Part shown: one piece after another, positions 43,685 through 54,374 of the stretch
Layout of the letters: each line of letters starts with the position of its first letter
How positions within the stretch are numbered: position 1 is the stretch's first letter
NCBI RefSeq assembly: GCF_003347515.1
Contig: NZ_QEII01000318.1
Location: forward strand, 82,994 to 146,993
From: Rhodoferax ferrireducens
GTDB lineage: Bacteria; Pseudomonadota; Gammaproteobacteria; Burkholderiales; Burkholderiaceae_C
Reading direction: 5' to 3'
Length of the DNA stretch: 64,000 bases
Notes under the pieces: generated by a model
Database searches by the model: none
What the model was told of the DNA's origin: nothing
What the model saw: the letters and a program-made list of their open reading frames with translations, nothing else
Program-made: the position numbers and the translations under genes

Positions 43685-44560
43685 ATGTCTGAACGCCACC
43701 CCATCATTGCCATCACCGGCTCCAGCGGCGCGGGTACCACCTCGGTCACGCGCACGTTTGAGAACATCTTCCGCCGCGAGAACGTGAACGCCGCCGTCAT
43801 CGAGGGCGACAGCTTTCACCGCCATGACCGCGTGCAAATGAAACTCCGCCTGGCCGAGGCGGAGAAGGCCGGCAACAAGAACTTCAGCCACTTCGGGCCG
43901 GAAAACAACCTGTTTCCCGAGCTGGCCGAGCTGTTTCGCGCCTATGGTGAAACCGGCATCGGCAAGCGCCGCAAATACTTGCACGACCCCGAAGAAGCCG
44001 CCCCCTACAAGCAGGAGCCCGGCACCTTCACGCCCTGGGAAGACGTGCCAAAGGGCACCGATCTGCTGTTTTACGAAGGCCTGCACGGCGCCGTGGTCAC
44101 GCCCGAGGTCAACATTGCCCAGCACCCGGACTTGCTGGTCGGCGTGGTGCCGGTCATCAACCTGGAGTGGATCCAGAAGCTGTACCGCGACAAAAAGCAG
44201 CGCGGCTACAGCACCGAAGCGGTGACCGACACCATCCTGCGCCGTATGCCGGATTACGTGAACTACATCTGCCCGCAGTTCATGCACACGCATGTGAACT
44301 TCCAGCGCGTGCCCATGGTCGATACCAGCAACCCGTTTATCGCCCGCGAAGTGCCCAGCGCCGACGAGAGCATGGTGGTGATCCGCTTTGCCAACCCCAA
44401 GGGCATCGACTTCCAGTACCTGCTCAACATGATTGACGCGTCATTCATGAGCCGCGCCAACACCATCGTGGTGCCCGGCGGCAAGATGGAACTGGCCATG
44501 CAACTGATCTTCACGCCCTTTGTGTGGCGGATGATGGAACGTAAAAAGAGGGCTTCCTGA
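43685..44560 (+). CDS. cbbP: Phosphoribulokinase
   Basis: 291 residues. Makes RuBP from ribulose 5-phosphate with ATP, the defining Calvin-cycle kinase of the proteobacterial class. P-loop GSSGAGTTSV, EGDSFHRHDR, and LFYEGLHGAV with the catalytic Asp region after it. RBS CTGGAG. It lies 1 bp before cbbT. Confidence 0.96.
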   Translation: MSERHPIIAITGSSGAGTTSVTRTFENIFRRENVNAAVIEGDSFHRHDRVQMKLRLAEAEKAGNKNFSHFGPENNLFPELAELFRAYGETGIGKRRKYLHDPEEAAPYKQEPGTFTPWEDVPKGTDLLFYEGLHGAVVTPEVNIAQHPDLLVGVVPVINLEWIQKLYRDKKQRGYSTEAVTDTILRRMPDYVNYICPQFMHTHVNFQRVPMVDTSNPFIAREVPSADESMVVIRFANPKGIDFQYLLNMIDASFMSRANTIVVPGGKMELAMQLIFTPFVWRMMERKKRAS

Positions 44561-44561
44561 C

Positions 44562-46607
44562 ATGAACACCACCCCTACACCCGATATGGCGCGCCAGATG
44601 GCCAACGCCATCCGCATGCTCGCCGTCGATGCGGTTGAAAAAGCCAAATCCGGTCACCCCGGCGCGCCCATGGGCATGGCCGACATCGCCGAGGTGCTGT
44701 GGAACCGCCACCTCAAGCACAACCCGGCCAATCCGCACTGGCCGGACCGCGACCGCTTTGTGCTGTCCAACGGCCACGGTTCGATGCTGATTTATGCGCT
44801 CCTGCACCTCACCGGCTACGAGCTGCCGATGGCGGAGCTGAAGAACTTCCGCCAGCTGCACAGCAAGACCGCTGGCCACCCGGAAGTGGGCGTCACCCCC
44901 GGCGTGGAGACCACCACCGGCCCGCTCGGCCAGGGTCTGGCGAATGCGGTCGGCATGGCGCTGGCCGAGAAGCTGCTGGCTGATGAATTCAATCGGGAAG
45001 ACGAAGAGATCAGCCACACCATCGTGGACCATTTCACCTACGTGTTCATGGGCGACGGCTGCCTGATGGAGGGCATCAGCCACGAGGCCTGTTCGCTGGC
45101 CGGCACGCTGCGCCTGTCCAAGCTGGTGGGCTTTTACGACGACAACGGCATCTCGATCGACGGCCATGTGGAAGGCTGGTTCACCGACGACACGCCCAAA
45201 CGCTTTGAGGCCTACGGCTGGAACGTCATCGCCGCCGTCGATGGCCATGACCCGGCGGCGCTGGACGCGGCCGTGCGCGCCGCCAAAGCCCAAGCTGTGC
45301 TGCCGCATGGCAAACCGACGCTGATTTGCTGTAAGACCGTGATCGGCATGGGCTCGCCCAACAAGGCCGGCACGCACGACGTGCACGGCGCCGCCCTGGG
45401 TGCGGCAGAAGTGGCAGCCACCCGCGAAGCGCTGGGCTGGACGGCCGCGCCGTTTGACGTGCCGACGGACATCGCCAGTGCATGGAACGCCGTCGAGCGC
45501 GGCCAGGCTGCCGAGCGCGCCTGGCGTGTGCGTTTTGAGGCCTACCGCACGCAATACCCGCTGGAGGCGGCCGAGTTCGAGCGCCGCATGGCGGGCGATT
45601 TGTTGCCCGCGTTTGCCGACCAGCTGCCGGAGCTGCTGGCCACGATTGCCGCCAAACCGGACGCCGTGGCCACGCGCAAGGCGAGCCAGAACGCGCTCGA
45701 CGCCCTGGCGCCGTTGGTGCCCGAATTCTTCGGCGGCAGTGCCGACCTGACCGGCTCCAACCTGACCAACTTCAAGGGCTGCGTCAAGGCCGGTCGCGAC
45801 CACTGGGGCAACCACCTGAGCTACGGCGTGCGCGAATTCGGCATGGCGGCCCTGATGAACGGCATGGCCCTGCACGGCGGCTACATCCCTTACGGCGGTA
45901 CGTTTTTGACCTTCAGCGACTACAGCCGCAACGCCATCCGCATGGCGGCGCTGATGAAGCTGCGCGTGATCCACGTTTTCACCCACGACAGCATTGGCCT
46001 GGGTGAAGACGGCCCGACGCACCAGAGCGTGGAGCACATCCCGTCCTTGCGCATCATTCCGGGCCTGGACGTGTGGCGGCCGGCCGACGGGCTGGAAACC
46101 GCCCAGGCCTGGGCCTGCGCCATCGAGCGCCGTGACGGCCCTAGCGCGCTGTGCCTGTCGCGCCAGAATCTGCCGCGCCTGAGCGATATCAGCATGGTCG
46201 ACCGCATTCGCCAAGGGGGCTATGTGTTGTCCGACATGGACGGCGCCCAGGCCGTGATCGTCTCCACCGGCTCGGAGCTGGAGCTGGCCATGAAAGCGCA
46301 GGCCACGCTGGCGGGCGAGGGCATTGCCACCCGCGTCGTGTCCATGCCCTGCAGCAATGTGTTTGACCGCCAGAGCGCGGCTTATCAGGAAGAGGTGTTG
46401 CCGCTGAGCCTGCCGGCGGTGGCGATCGAGGCCGCGCAGCCGGACTTCTGGCGCAAATACGTGGGCCGCACCGGCGCGGTGGTGGGCATGACCAGTTTTG
46501 GTGAGTCCGCGCCCGCCAAGGATTTGTATGCGCATTTCGGCATCACGTCGGAACGCGTGATAGAGGCCGTGCGCACCCGGGTCCACGCAAAGGCAAACCA
46601 TGAATAA
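44562..46607 (+). CDS. cbbT: Transketolase
   Basis: 681 residues. Transfers C2 units among sugar phosphates. TPP site GDGCLMEGISHEACSLAG, the sugar-binding HGSMLIYALLHL region and GVREFGMAALMNGMALHGG, THDSIGLGEDGPTHQ. Operon gene, and its end overlaps cbbZ by 8 bases. Confidence 0.96.
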   Translation: MNTTPTPDMARQMANAIRMLAVDAVEKAKSGHPGAPMGMADIAEVLWNRHLKHNPANPHWPDRDRFVLSNGHGSMLIYALLHLTGYELPMAELKNFRQLHSKTAGHPEVGVTPGVETTTGPLGQGLANAVGMALAEKLLADEFNREDEEISHTIVDHFTYVFMGDGCLMEGISHEACSLAGTLRLSKLVGFYDDNGISIDGHVEGWFTDDTPKRFEAYGWNVIAAVDGHDPAALDAAVRAAKAQAVLPHGKPTLICCKTVIGMGSPNKAGTHDVHGAALGAAEVAATREALGWTAAPFDVPTDIASAWNAVERGQAAERAWRVRFEAYRTQYPLEAAEFERRMAGDLLPAFADQLPELLATIAAKPDAVATRKASQNALDALAPLVPEFFGGSADLTGSNLTNFKGCVKAGRDHWGNHLSYGVREFGMAALMNGMALHGGYIPYGGTFLTFSDYSRNAIRMAALMKLRVIHVFTHDSIGLGEDGPTHQSVEHIPSLRIIPGLDVWRPADGLETAQAWACAIERRDGPSALCLSRQNLPRLSDISMVDRIRQGGYVLSDMDGAQAVIVSTGSELELAMKAQATLAGEGIATRVVSMPCSNVFDRQSAAYQEEVLPLSLPAVAIEAAQPDFWRKYVGRTGAVVGMTSFGESAPAKDLYAHFGITSERVIEAVRTRVHAKANHE

Positions 46608-47268
46608 CTTTGACCTGGTGATGTTCGATCTGGACGGCACGCTGGTGGAGACCGCGCCGGAAATCTGCGATGCCGTCAACGACACCTTGCGCCGCTTCGA
46701 TTTGAAGGATGTGACGCAGCAGCAGGTGAACGACTGGATCGGTTTTGGCACACGCGAACTGCTGGTGCAGGCGCTGGTCTACCGCGGGAATATCAACGAA
46801 GCAGCGGTGCGCGCCAGCGAGTCCCTGAGCCTGATCGCCGCCGAGTTCGACAAGCACTACCAGCGGCGCTGCGGCACGCGCAGCCAGCTCTACCCGCAGG
46901 TGCGCGAGACCCTCATCGCCCTGCGCGAACGCGGCGTGAAGCTGGCCGTGGTGACCAACAAGGAAGGGCGTTACACCGCCACGGTGCTGGAGGTGCACCA
47001 ACTCACGCCGCTGCTGGACAGCGTGGTGAGTGGCGACACGCTGCCGACCAAAAAGCCTAATCCGGCGGGTATCCAGAGCTGCCTGGCGCAGTTCGACGTG
47101 TCGCCTGAAAGAGCCTTGTTCGTCGGCGACTCCAGCATTGATGTGGCCACCGCCCGCAATGCCGGTGTCGCGGTCTGGGCGCTGCCGTATGGCTACAACA
47201 TGGGCCAGCCGATTGAGGCCTGCGCCCCGGACCGGGTCATCGCGGATTGCTCAGTACTATTGAATTAA
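46600..47268 (+). CDS. cbbZ: Phosphoglycolate phosphatase
   Basis: 222 residues. HAD phosphatase that removes 2-phosphoglycolate made by RuBisCO oxygenation. Motif I FDLDGTLVETAPE, LAVVTNKEG, KPNPAGI and FVGDSSIDVATARNAG. Its last codons and the TAA stop lie inside an interspersed repeat (47260-47309), so the C-terminus may have been altered by the insertion. Confidence 0.93.
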   Translation: MNNFDLVMFDLDGTLVETAPEICDAVNDTLRRFDLKDVTQQQVNDWIGFGTRELLVQALVYRGNINEAAVRASESLSLIAAEFDKHYQRRCGTRSQLYPQVRETLIALRERGVKLAVVTNKEGRYTATVLEVHQLTPLLDSVVSGDTLPTKKPNPAGIQSCLAQFDVSPERALFVGDSSIDVATARNAGVAVWALPYGYNMGQPIEACAPDRVIADCSVLLN

Positions 47269-47309
47269 TAGCTTCCTGCGCACTAGCTACAAGGGCTAGA
47301 GTCCTATTT
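47260..47309 (+). repeat. Interspersed TAGCT/GCGC repeat, copy 4
   Basis: TTGAATTAATAGCTTCCTGC, GCACTAGCTACAA, GGGCTAGAGTCC, ATTTCTTATAAA-like end. It shares its last 12 bases with the copy at 43597. It supplies the cbbZ stop codon. Confidence 0.75.
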
Positions 47310-47334
47310 CTTATAAATTATCGAGAAGACAACA

Positions 47335-48347
<1,013 letters not shown>

Positions 48348-48351
<4 letters not shown>

Positions 48352-49541
48352 AAGTCATGCGTTTTGCCGATGTTGTGAAAAGCGGCTTTGCCGAGAAAAA
48401 GCGCGTCTTCATCCGTGCCGACCTGAACGTGCCGCAGGACGCGAGTGGCAACATCACCGAAGACACCCGCATTCGCGCCAGTGTGCCGGCAATTCAGATG
48501 GCGCTCGATGCCGGTGCGGCGGTGATGGTCACCAGCCACCTGGGGCGGCCCACCGAGGGTGCCTTCAAGCCCGCAGATTCGCTGGCCCCGGTGGCCAAGC
48601 GGCTGGGTGAGTTGCTGGGGCGCGAGGTGCCGCTGGTTTCCAATTGGGTCGATGGTGTGGCGGTAGCACCCGGCCAGATCGTCATGCTGGAAAACTGCCG
48701 GCTCAATGTCGGTGAGAAAAAGAACGATGAAGCCCTGGCCCGCAAGCTGGCCGCCCTGTGCGACATCTTTGTGCACGACGCCTTCGGCACCGCGCACCGC
48801 GCCGAGGGCACGACCTACGGCATCGCCCAGTACGCGCCGATAGCCTGCGCCGGGCCGTTGCTGGCGGCGGAAATCGATGCCATCAGCAAGGCACTCGCGA
48901 ATCCGAAGCGCCCGCTGGTGGCGATTGTGGCGGGCTCCAAAGTCTCCAGCAAGCTCACCATTCTGCAGGCCCTGGCGAAGAACGTGGACCAGCTGATCGT
49001 GGGCGGCGGCATTGCCAACACCTTCATGCTGGCGGCCGGCCTGAACATCGGCAAAAGCCTGGCCGAACCCGGCCTGCTGGCTGACGCCCGTGCCGTGATC
49101 GAGGCCATGAAAGCGCGCGGCGCCGAGGTACCAATCCCCACCGACGTGGTGACCGCCAAGACCTTCAGCGCCGACGCCGTGGCCATGGTCAAGGCCGCCA
49201 CCGAAGTCGCGGACGACGACCTGATTCTGGACATTGGGCCGGAGACGGCAAAGCGCCTGGCCGAGCAGCTCAAACTGGCCGGCACCATCGTCTGGAACGG
49301 CCCGGTCGGCGTATTCGAGTTTGCTGCGTTCGAGAACGGCACCAAAGTGATTGCCCAGGCCATCGCGGACTCCAGCGCCTTCAGCATCGCCGGCGGCGGT
49401 GACACCTTGGCGGCCATTGCCAAATACGGCATCGAAAAACAGGTGGGTTACATCTCAACCGGCGGCGGTGCTTTTCTGGAGGTGCTGGAGGGCAAGACGT
49501 TGCCGGCATTCGAGATTTTGCAGCAACGCGCTGCTGAATAG
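48348..49541 (+). CDS. cbbK: Phosphoglycerate kinase
   Basis: 397 residues from the ATG at 48348 overlapping cbbG; ATG at 48357 is the alternative. RADLNVPQD, TSHLGRP, ENCRLNVGEKKN, VAGSKVSSKLTILQAL and SIAGGGDTLAAI are the family motifs. Makes 1,3-bisphosphoglycerate in the fixation direction. Confidence 0.97.
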
Positions 49542-49556
49542 CTTGCCGAGGAGTTC

Positions 49557-49623
49557 CGTCATCGCGAGCGAAGCGCGGCGATCCATGACCCCTGGATTGC
49601 CGCGCTGCGCTCGCAATGACGGC
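49557..49623. repeat. REP-like palindrome (GTCATTGCGAG family), copy 2, with degenerate tail
   Basis: 29-nt arms 49557-49585 and 49595-49623 around a 9-nt spacer, nearly the same sequence as the copy at 37385-37451, with a few changes. A partial further unit (TTTTCGCAATGACG) reaches 49687. It lies within the cbb operon between cbbK and cbbA, where a long hairpin could set a transcript boundary or affect stability. Confidence 0.88.
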
Positions 49624-49721
49624 CGGGGCGGTCGCGCTGACGGCTGCGGCGCTCGCATTGAAGGCGGCCCCGTTTTCGCAATGACGCCATTCGTTTTTAT
49701 TCAAACTTAAAGGAGTTTTTC

Positions 49722-50759
49722 ATGGCTTTTGTTTCCCTTCGCCAGGTTCTGGACCACGCCGCCGAACACGGCTACGGCGTACCCGCATTCAACGTCAACA
49801 ACCTGGAGCAGATCATCGCCATCATGGAAGCGGCGCAGGAGACCGACAGCCCGGTTATCCTGCAGGCCTCGGCCGGCGCCCGCAAATACGCCGGTGAAGC
49901 CTACCTGCGCCACATGATGCTGGCGGCGGTCGAAACCCACCCCGACATTCCGGTGGTGGTGCACCAGGACCATGGCACCTCGGCGGCGGTGTGCCAGCAG
50001 TCGATTCGCTCGGGCTTCACCAGCGTGATGATGGATGGCTCGCTCATGAGCGATGGCAAGACGCCCGCCAGCTATGACTACAACGTGGCCATCACCCACC
50101 GCGTGTGCGAGATGTCGCACCCCATCGGCGTGTCGGTTGAAGGCGAACTCGGTTGCCTGGGCTCGCTGGAAACCGGCGAGGCCGGCGAAGAGGACGGCAT
50201 CGGCGCCGAAGGCAAACTCACCCACGAGATGATGCTGACCGACCCGGTGCAGGCCAAGGATTTTGTCGAGAAAACCGGCGTCGATGCATTGGCGATTGCC
50301 ATCGGTACCAGCCATGGCGCCTACAAATTCACCCGCAAGCCCACCGGCGACATCCTGGCCATGGACCGCATCGTCGCCATCCACGCGCAGATCCCGAACA
50401 CCCACCTGGTGATGCATGGATCGAGCAGCGTGCCGCAGGAATGGCTGGCCATCATTCGCCAGTTTGGCGGCGACATCAAGGAGACCTACGGCGTGCCGGT
50501 GGAAGAAATCCAGCGCGGCATTCGAAGCGGCGTGCGCAAGATCAATATCGACACCGACATCCGCCTGGCCATGACCGGCGCCATGCGCCAGGTGTTCGCC
50601 ACGCAGCCCAGCGAGTTCGACCCGCGCAAGGCGCTGGTGGCGGCCAAGAATGCGGCGCGTGGCATTGTCAAGGCGCGTTTCGAGGCCTTTGGCTGCGCCG
50701 GGCAAGGTTCGAAGATCAAGCCGGTGCCGCTGGAGATGATGGCCCGGCGCTACGCCTGA
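49722..50759 (+). CDS. cbbA: Fructose-bisphosphate aldolase class II
   Basis: 345 residues, RBS AAGGAG. Zinc aldolase, DHAP + glyceraldehyde 3-phosphate to fructose bisphosphate (and the SBP analogue). VPAFNVNNLEQIIAIMEAA, HQDHGTSAAVCQQSI with Zn ligands, EGELGCLG and KINIDTDIRLAMTGAMRQVF. Last of the cbb enzymes. Confidence 0.96.
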   Translation: MAFVSLRQVLDHAAEHGYGVPAFNVNNLEQIIAIMEAAQETDSPVILQASAGARKYAGEAYLRHMMLAAVETHPDIPVVVHQDHGTSAAVCQQSIRSGFTSVMMDGSLMSDGKTPASYDYNVAITHRVCEMSHPIGVSVEGELGCLGSLETGEAGEEDGIGAEGKLTHEMMLTDPVQAKDFVEKTGVDALAIAIGTSHGAYKFTRKPTGDILAMDRIVAIHAQIPNTHLVMHGSSSVPQEWLAIIRQFGGDIKETYGVPVEEIQRGIRSGVRKINIDTDIRLAMTGAMRQVFATQPSEFDPRKALVAAKNAARGIVKARFEAFGCAGQGSKIKPVPLEMMARRYA

Positions 50760-50830
50760 TCTGCCCGAGCAGGCTCGCCTGCTGCAGGTGTTGATTGATA
50801 AATTGTTTAAAAATATTCGAGAAGACAAAA

Positions 50831-51139
50831 ATGAAACTGATCCAAATTGCCATGCTTTCCGCTGTGCTGGTGTCGGCCCCGGCATTTGCCAACAAGGAAC
50901 TCGCCACCAAGAACGCGTGCATGGCTTGCCATGCGGTGGACAAAAAACTGCTGGGCCCCGCCTATCAGGATGTGGCCAAAAAATACGCCGGACAAAAGGA
51001 TGCTGAGTCCAATCTGATCGCCAGCATCAAAAAGGGCGGCTCTGGCAAGTGGGGGCCGATTCCCATGCCCGCGCAGGCGGCGTTGAGTGACGCAGACACC
51101 CAAACCCTGGCCGCCTGGGTGCTCGGTGGCGCCAAGTAG
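50831..51139 (+). CDS. Small class I cytochrome c (c551/c8-like)
   Basis: 102 residues from the ATG at 50831 (RBS GAGAAG); a longer frame is probably untranslated. Signal peptide MKLIQIAMLSAVLVSAPAFA, haem site CMACH near residue 30, and the GPAYQDVAKKYAG and GKWGPIPMPAQ regions that give the Met ligand in c551-type proteins. A periplasmic electron carrier placed just after the cbb operon, 71 bp beyond cbbA. Confidence 0.9.
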   Translation: MKLIQIAMLSAVLVSAPAFANKELATKNACMACHAVDKKLLGPAYQDVAKKYAGQKDAESNLIASIKKGGSGKWGPIPMPAQAALSDADTQTLAAWVLGGAK

Positions 51140-51195
51140 TTCTCGGGACTGACCTCACTGGAATGAATCCGGGCCCCGGGGTGGCGCCGGGTTTG

Positions 51196-53124
51196 TCAGG
51201 CACTCCGGCGCAGCAGAAGATCCATGAAGGCTTGCGCCGGCAGGGGTTTGCTGTACAGGTAGCCTTGGGCAATATCGCACCTTAGCAAACGCAAAATAGA
51301 CAGCTGTTGCTCGGTTTCGACGCCTTCGGCCACCACCAGCAAGTCCAGGCTGTGCGCCATGGCGATGATGGCCCGGACGATGGCATTGGCCTGGTCACTG
51401 CCCAGCGGCGTGATGAAGGAACGGTCGATTTTCAGTACGTCGATCGGCAAACGCTGCAGGTAGGACAGCGACGAGTAGCCGGTGCCAAAGTCATCCAGCG
51501 ACAAGCGCAAGCCGTGGGCGTGAAGGCTTCTGAGCTCGTCAATGCTGTCGCCCTCCGGGTGGAGAAGAATGGATTCCGTGATCTCCAGCTCAATGGCCTC
51601 AGTGGGCAGCTGCCAGCGATTCAGGTTGTCGAGCACGCAGCGTGCCAGTTGGCCCCCGGCGAACTGGCGCGGCGACAGGTTGATGGCCAGGCGCGGTGCT
51701 TCGCCGAATTGCCGTCGCCATTCGGCCGCCTGGGCAATTGCGGTCTCTATCACCCAAACGCCGATGGACACGATCAGGCCGCTGGTTTCCGCCACCGGAA
51801 TGAACTCCACCGGGGGGATCAGGCCGCCGTCGACGTGCCAGCGCAAAAGTGCCTCGGCCCCGATCAGGCGGCCACTGGAAATCTCGATTTGCGGCTGGTA
51901 ATAGAGCTCAAGCTCACCCTTTTCAAGGGCGTGCCGCAGGCGCAGTTCCATCGACACCCGAGACTGGATGCGTTGATTCATCGGACTGCTGTAGGGGCGA
52001 ATGGTGTTGCCACCCGCCGCCTTGGCTTCGTACATGGCGGTGTCGGCATAACGCAGCAGCATGCCGCTTTCCAGCCCGTGATCGGGATAGAGGCTGAGAC
52101 CGATGCTGGCACCGATCAGGAATTCGTGCTCCATGTCGTGGAACGGCTGCCTCAGCGCATCGAGCAGCGAATGGCCGATCGCCAGCGCCGCCTGTTCGTC
52201 GGCGACCTCCGGCAGCAGCACAATGAACTCGTCGCCGCCCTGGCGGGCGAGCGTGTACCGATCGTCCAGCACACGACCCAGTCGCAGCGCAACATTCTTC
52301 AGCAACTGATCGCCGACGTCGTGACCGAGGGTGTTGTTGATGTCCTGGAAACGATCCAGGTCGATGAACATGATCGCGGCGCGATGCTTGTCCGTAGCCG
52401 CCTGTTCCAGGGCTTTGGCGACCCGCTCGGCCAGCAACAGACGGTTGGGCAGGGCGGTAAGGTAATCGTGAAAGGCGAGAAACTTGTTCTCTTCTTCCCG
52501 ATTTTTCCGTTCCGTGATGTCAGTGACTGAGCCGGCCATCAGATAGGCTCGTCCGTTGCGATCCCATTTGGCCAGGCCACGCGAGGCGATCCAGCAATAG
52601 TCGCCGCTCTTGGCCCTGACCCGGTATTCACCGTAGAAGTGCGGCGTGTTGCCCTTCAGGTACGAGGTAACCGTGCGGCTGTATTCGTCGCGGTCATCGG
52701 GGTGGACCAGTTCCATCCAGGCGTGGGTATCGGGCAAACAATTCAGGTCGTAGCCCAGAATATTGAGAAAACGCTGCCCAACTTCCAGCTGTTTGGTGCG
52801 CGGGTCCCATGACCAGAAGCCATCGTGCGCACCTTGCATGGCGAGGTCGTGCGCGCGGCGGCGGCGTTGCAGATGAACCAGCAGTCGGGCCGACAAGGCC
52901 AGGGACGTGAGCAGCATCACCGTGCTCAGCAAGGCCAGATCCGGGACCGGGGCCACAAACTGGTCAAAAACAATGAGGCCGATCGTGGTACAGATCAAGG
53001 CCAGAAGAAAGAATGCGCTGACCGGTGTCGTTTGCCAAATGCCTGCCAGCACGCCGTCCTGCTCTGGTGGACTTGTTGCGTCGCGTGGGGGAGCGTCTGA
53101 TTCGGTGTCCGGTACTTGATCCAT
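51196..53124 (-). CDS. PAS-GGDEF-EAL signalling protein with N-terminal membrane anchor
   Basis: 642 residues from the ATG at 53124. Two hydrophobic stretches (about 40-90) are followed by a PAS/PAC segment (about 100-215, HDGFWSWDPRTKQLEVGQRF, then DITERKN), a GGDEF domain with intact motif near 295 and an EAL domain with AEALLRWH near 422 and later DDFGTGYSSLSYLQRLP. Could make or degrade c-di-GMP; both active-site signatures look intact. Convergent with the small cytochrome gene and divergent from the cupredoxin gene. Confidence 0.9.
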   Translation of the reverse strand: MDQVPDTESDAPPRDATSPPEQDGVLAGIWQTTPVSAFFLLALICTTIGLIVFDQFVAPVPDLALLSTVMLLTSLALSARLLVHLQRRRRAHDLAMQGAHDGFWSWDPRTKQLEVGQRFLNILGYDLNCLPDTHAWMELVHPDDRDEYSRTVTSYLKGNTPHFYGEYRVRAKSGDYCWIASRGLAKWDRNGRAYLMAGSVTDITERKNREEENKFLAFHDYLTALPNRLLLAERVAKALEQAATDKHRAAIMFIDLDRFQDINNTLGHDVGDQLLKNVALRLGRVLDDRYTLARQGGDEFIVLLPEVADEQAALAIGHSLLDALRQPFHDMEHEFLIGASIGLSLYPDHGLESGMLLRYADTAMYEAKAAGGNTIRPYSSPMNQRIQSRVSMELRLRHALEKGELELYYQPQIEISSGRLIGAEALLRWHVDGGLIPPVEFIPVAETSGLIVSIGVWVIETAIAQAAEWRRQFGEAPRLAINLSPRQFAGGQLARCVLDNLNRWQLPTEAIELEITESILLHPEGDSIDELRSLHAHGLRLSLDDFGTGYSSLSYLQRLPIDVLKIDRSFITPLGSDQANAIVRAIIAMAHSLDLLVVAEGVETEQQLSILRLLRCDIAQGYLYSKPLPAQAFMDLLLRRSA

Positions 53125-53310
53125 GGTCGCCGCTGGTTTGGGGGGGATTATGCAACCATCTCGTGGGCTTGATGCAGTGCAGCGGCATTGACTGCCTTGA
53201 CCGGGTTGATTGCGATTTGGCAATTGTTTTTGCGACACTGGTACGCATAATTTTTTCTTTGGGCGTGCCGACGCCCTTTTTTGAGAAGTTGGCGCCAAGG
53301 AGGGAAGATC

Positions 53311-53730
53311 ATGAAGTATTTCGCGGTATTTTTCCTGCTCTGGTCTGGACTATTCGGCGGCAGCGCAGCCTGGGCCGAAGAAGCCGCTTCGGACGAGGCC
53401 TACCAGGCCAGCATGGGCAGCGATGGCGTGCAGCATGTCAGTATTCTGGGCGGCAGTTACTTCTTTCGGCCCAAGCGGATCGTCGTCAAGGTGAATGTGC
53501 CGGTGGAACTGGAAGTCAGCCTTGAACAAGGCGTGATTCCGCATACCTTGGTCATCACGGCCCCTGAAGCGGGTATTGCCGTTAATGAGAAGTTAAGCAC
53601 TGACGTCAAGAAAATCCGCTTCACCCCGACTGCCGCCGGCAAGTACCCCTTTTACTGCAGTAGCAAGCTCCTGTTTTTTGAGAGCCATCGACAAAAAGGC
53701 ATGGAAGGCATGCTGGAAGTGGCGCTTTAG
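53311..53730 (+). CDS. Secreted cupredoxin-like protein
   Basis: 139 residues, RBS AAGGAGGG. Signal peptide (MKYFAVFFLLWSGLFGGSAAWA). Beta-rich mature part with possible copper ligands His (VIPHTLVI), Cys (YPFYCSSK), His and Met (ESHRQKGMEG), in the order of type 1 copper sites. The ligand spacing is longer than in plastocyanin, so copper binding is a prediction. First of three co-oriented genes. Confidence 0.75.
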   Translation: MKYFAVFFLLWSGLFGGSAAWAEEAASDEAYQASMGSDGVQHVSILGGSYFFRPKRIVVKVNVPVELEVSLEQGVIPHTLVITAPEAGIAVNEKLSTDVKKIRFTPTAAGKYPFYCSSKLLFFESHRQKGMEGMLEVAL

Positions 53731-53738
53731 GGCACGCC

Positions 53739-54362
53739 ATGCTGTCCGCCATGATGCTGGCCGCAGCGCTGTCGGGCGCCAACCCGGATCTTCTAACCGA
53801 CGCCCTTGAGCGCTACGGCAAGGTCGAGTCCTATCGCGTAACGATTCGTTCGGTCCATGCGGACGCACAAGAGCATTTGCGTTACTTTTTTCAGAAGCCC
53901 GGCTTTGTGCGTATGGAGTTCATTCGTCCCCATGCCGGTGCGGTGCTGGTTTACAGCCCTTCGACCCGGCGCGTGCGCCTGTGGCCGTTTGGTGTTGGTC
54001 GCTTTCCCGAGCTGAATTTGAGCCCCAACAACCCGTTGATCCAGAGTTCGCGCAAGCAGCGGGTGGACCAGTCCGATGTCGGCGTACTGCTGGGTAATAT
54101 GCAGACCCTGGCGCAGGGCGGTAGCCAGGGGTCGCCGGACGAACAGGCGCTGGCCGGACGCCCGGTGCTGCATCTCCGTGTGACGGGCGCGGGCGACTGG
54201 ACGGTGGCGGGGGTGCACAGTTATGAAGTCTGGCTGGACGCCGCGAGCCTGTTCCCGCTCAAGGTCATCAGCCGCGATTTGCAGGATGTCATCATCGAGA
54301 CTGTGCACATGGAGGACGCGGAAGTCGATATCCTGCTACCCATGAACCTGTTCAATCCCTAG
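53739..54362 (+). CDS. LolA-like / DUF1571-type outer-membrane lipoprotein-sorting relative
   Basis: 207 residues, 8 bp after the cupredoxin gene. Short hydrophobic start (MLSAMMLAAALSGA), then a beta-sheet protein with YRVTIRSVHADAQEHLRYFFQKPGFVRMEFIRPHAGAVLVYSP-type features of the LolA/LolB half-barrel fold. Such proteins carry lipid or lipoprotein across the periplasm; the specific cargo is unknown. Confidence 0.65.
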   Translation: MLSAMMLAAALSGANPDLLTDALERYGKVESYRVTIRSVHADAQEHLRYFFQKPGFVRMEFIRPHAGAVLVYSPSTRRVRLWPFGVGRFPELNLSPNNPLIQSSRKQRVDQSDVGVLLGNMQTLAQGGSQGSPDEQALAGRPVLHLRVTGAGDWTVAGVHSYEVWLDAASLFPLKVISRDLQDVIIETVHMEDAEVDILLPMNLFNP

Positions 54363-54374
54363 ACGGGACACCCC

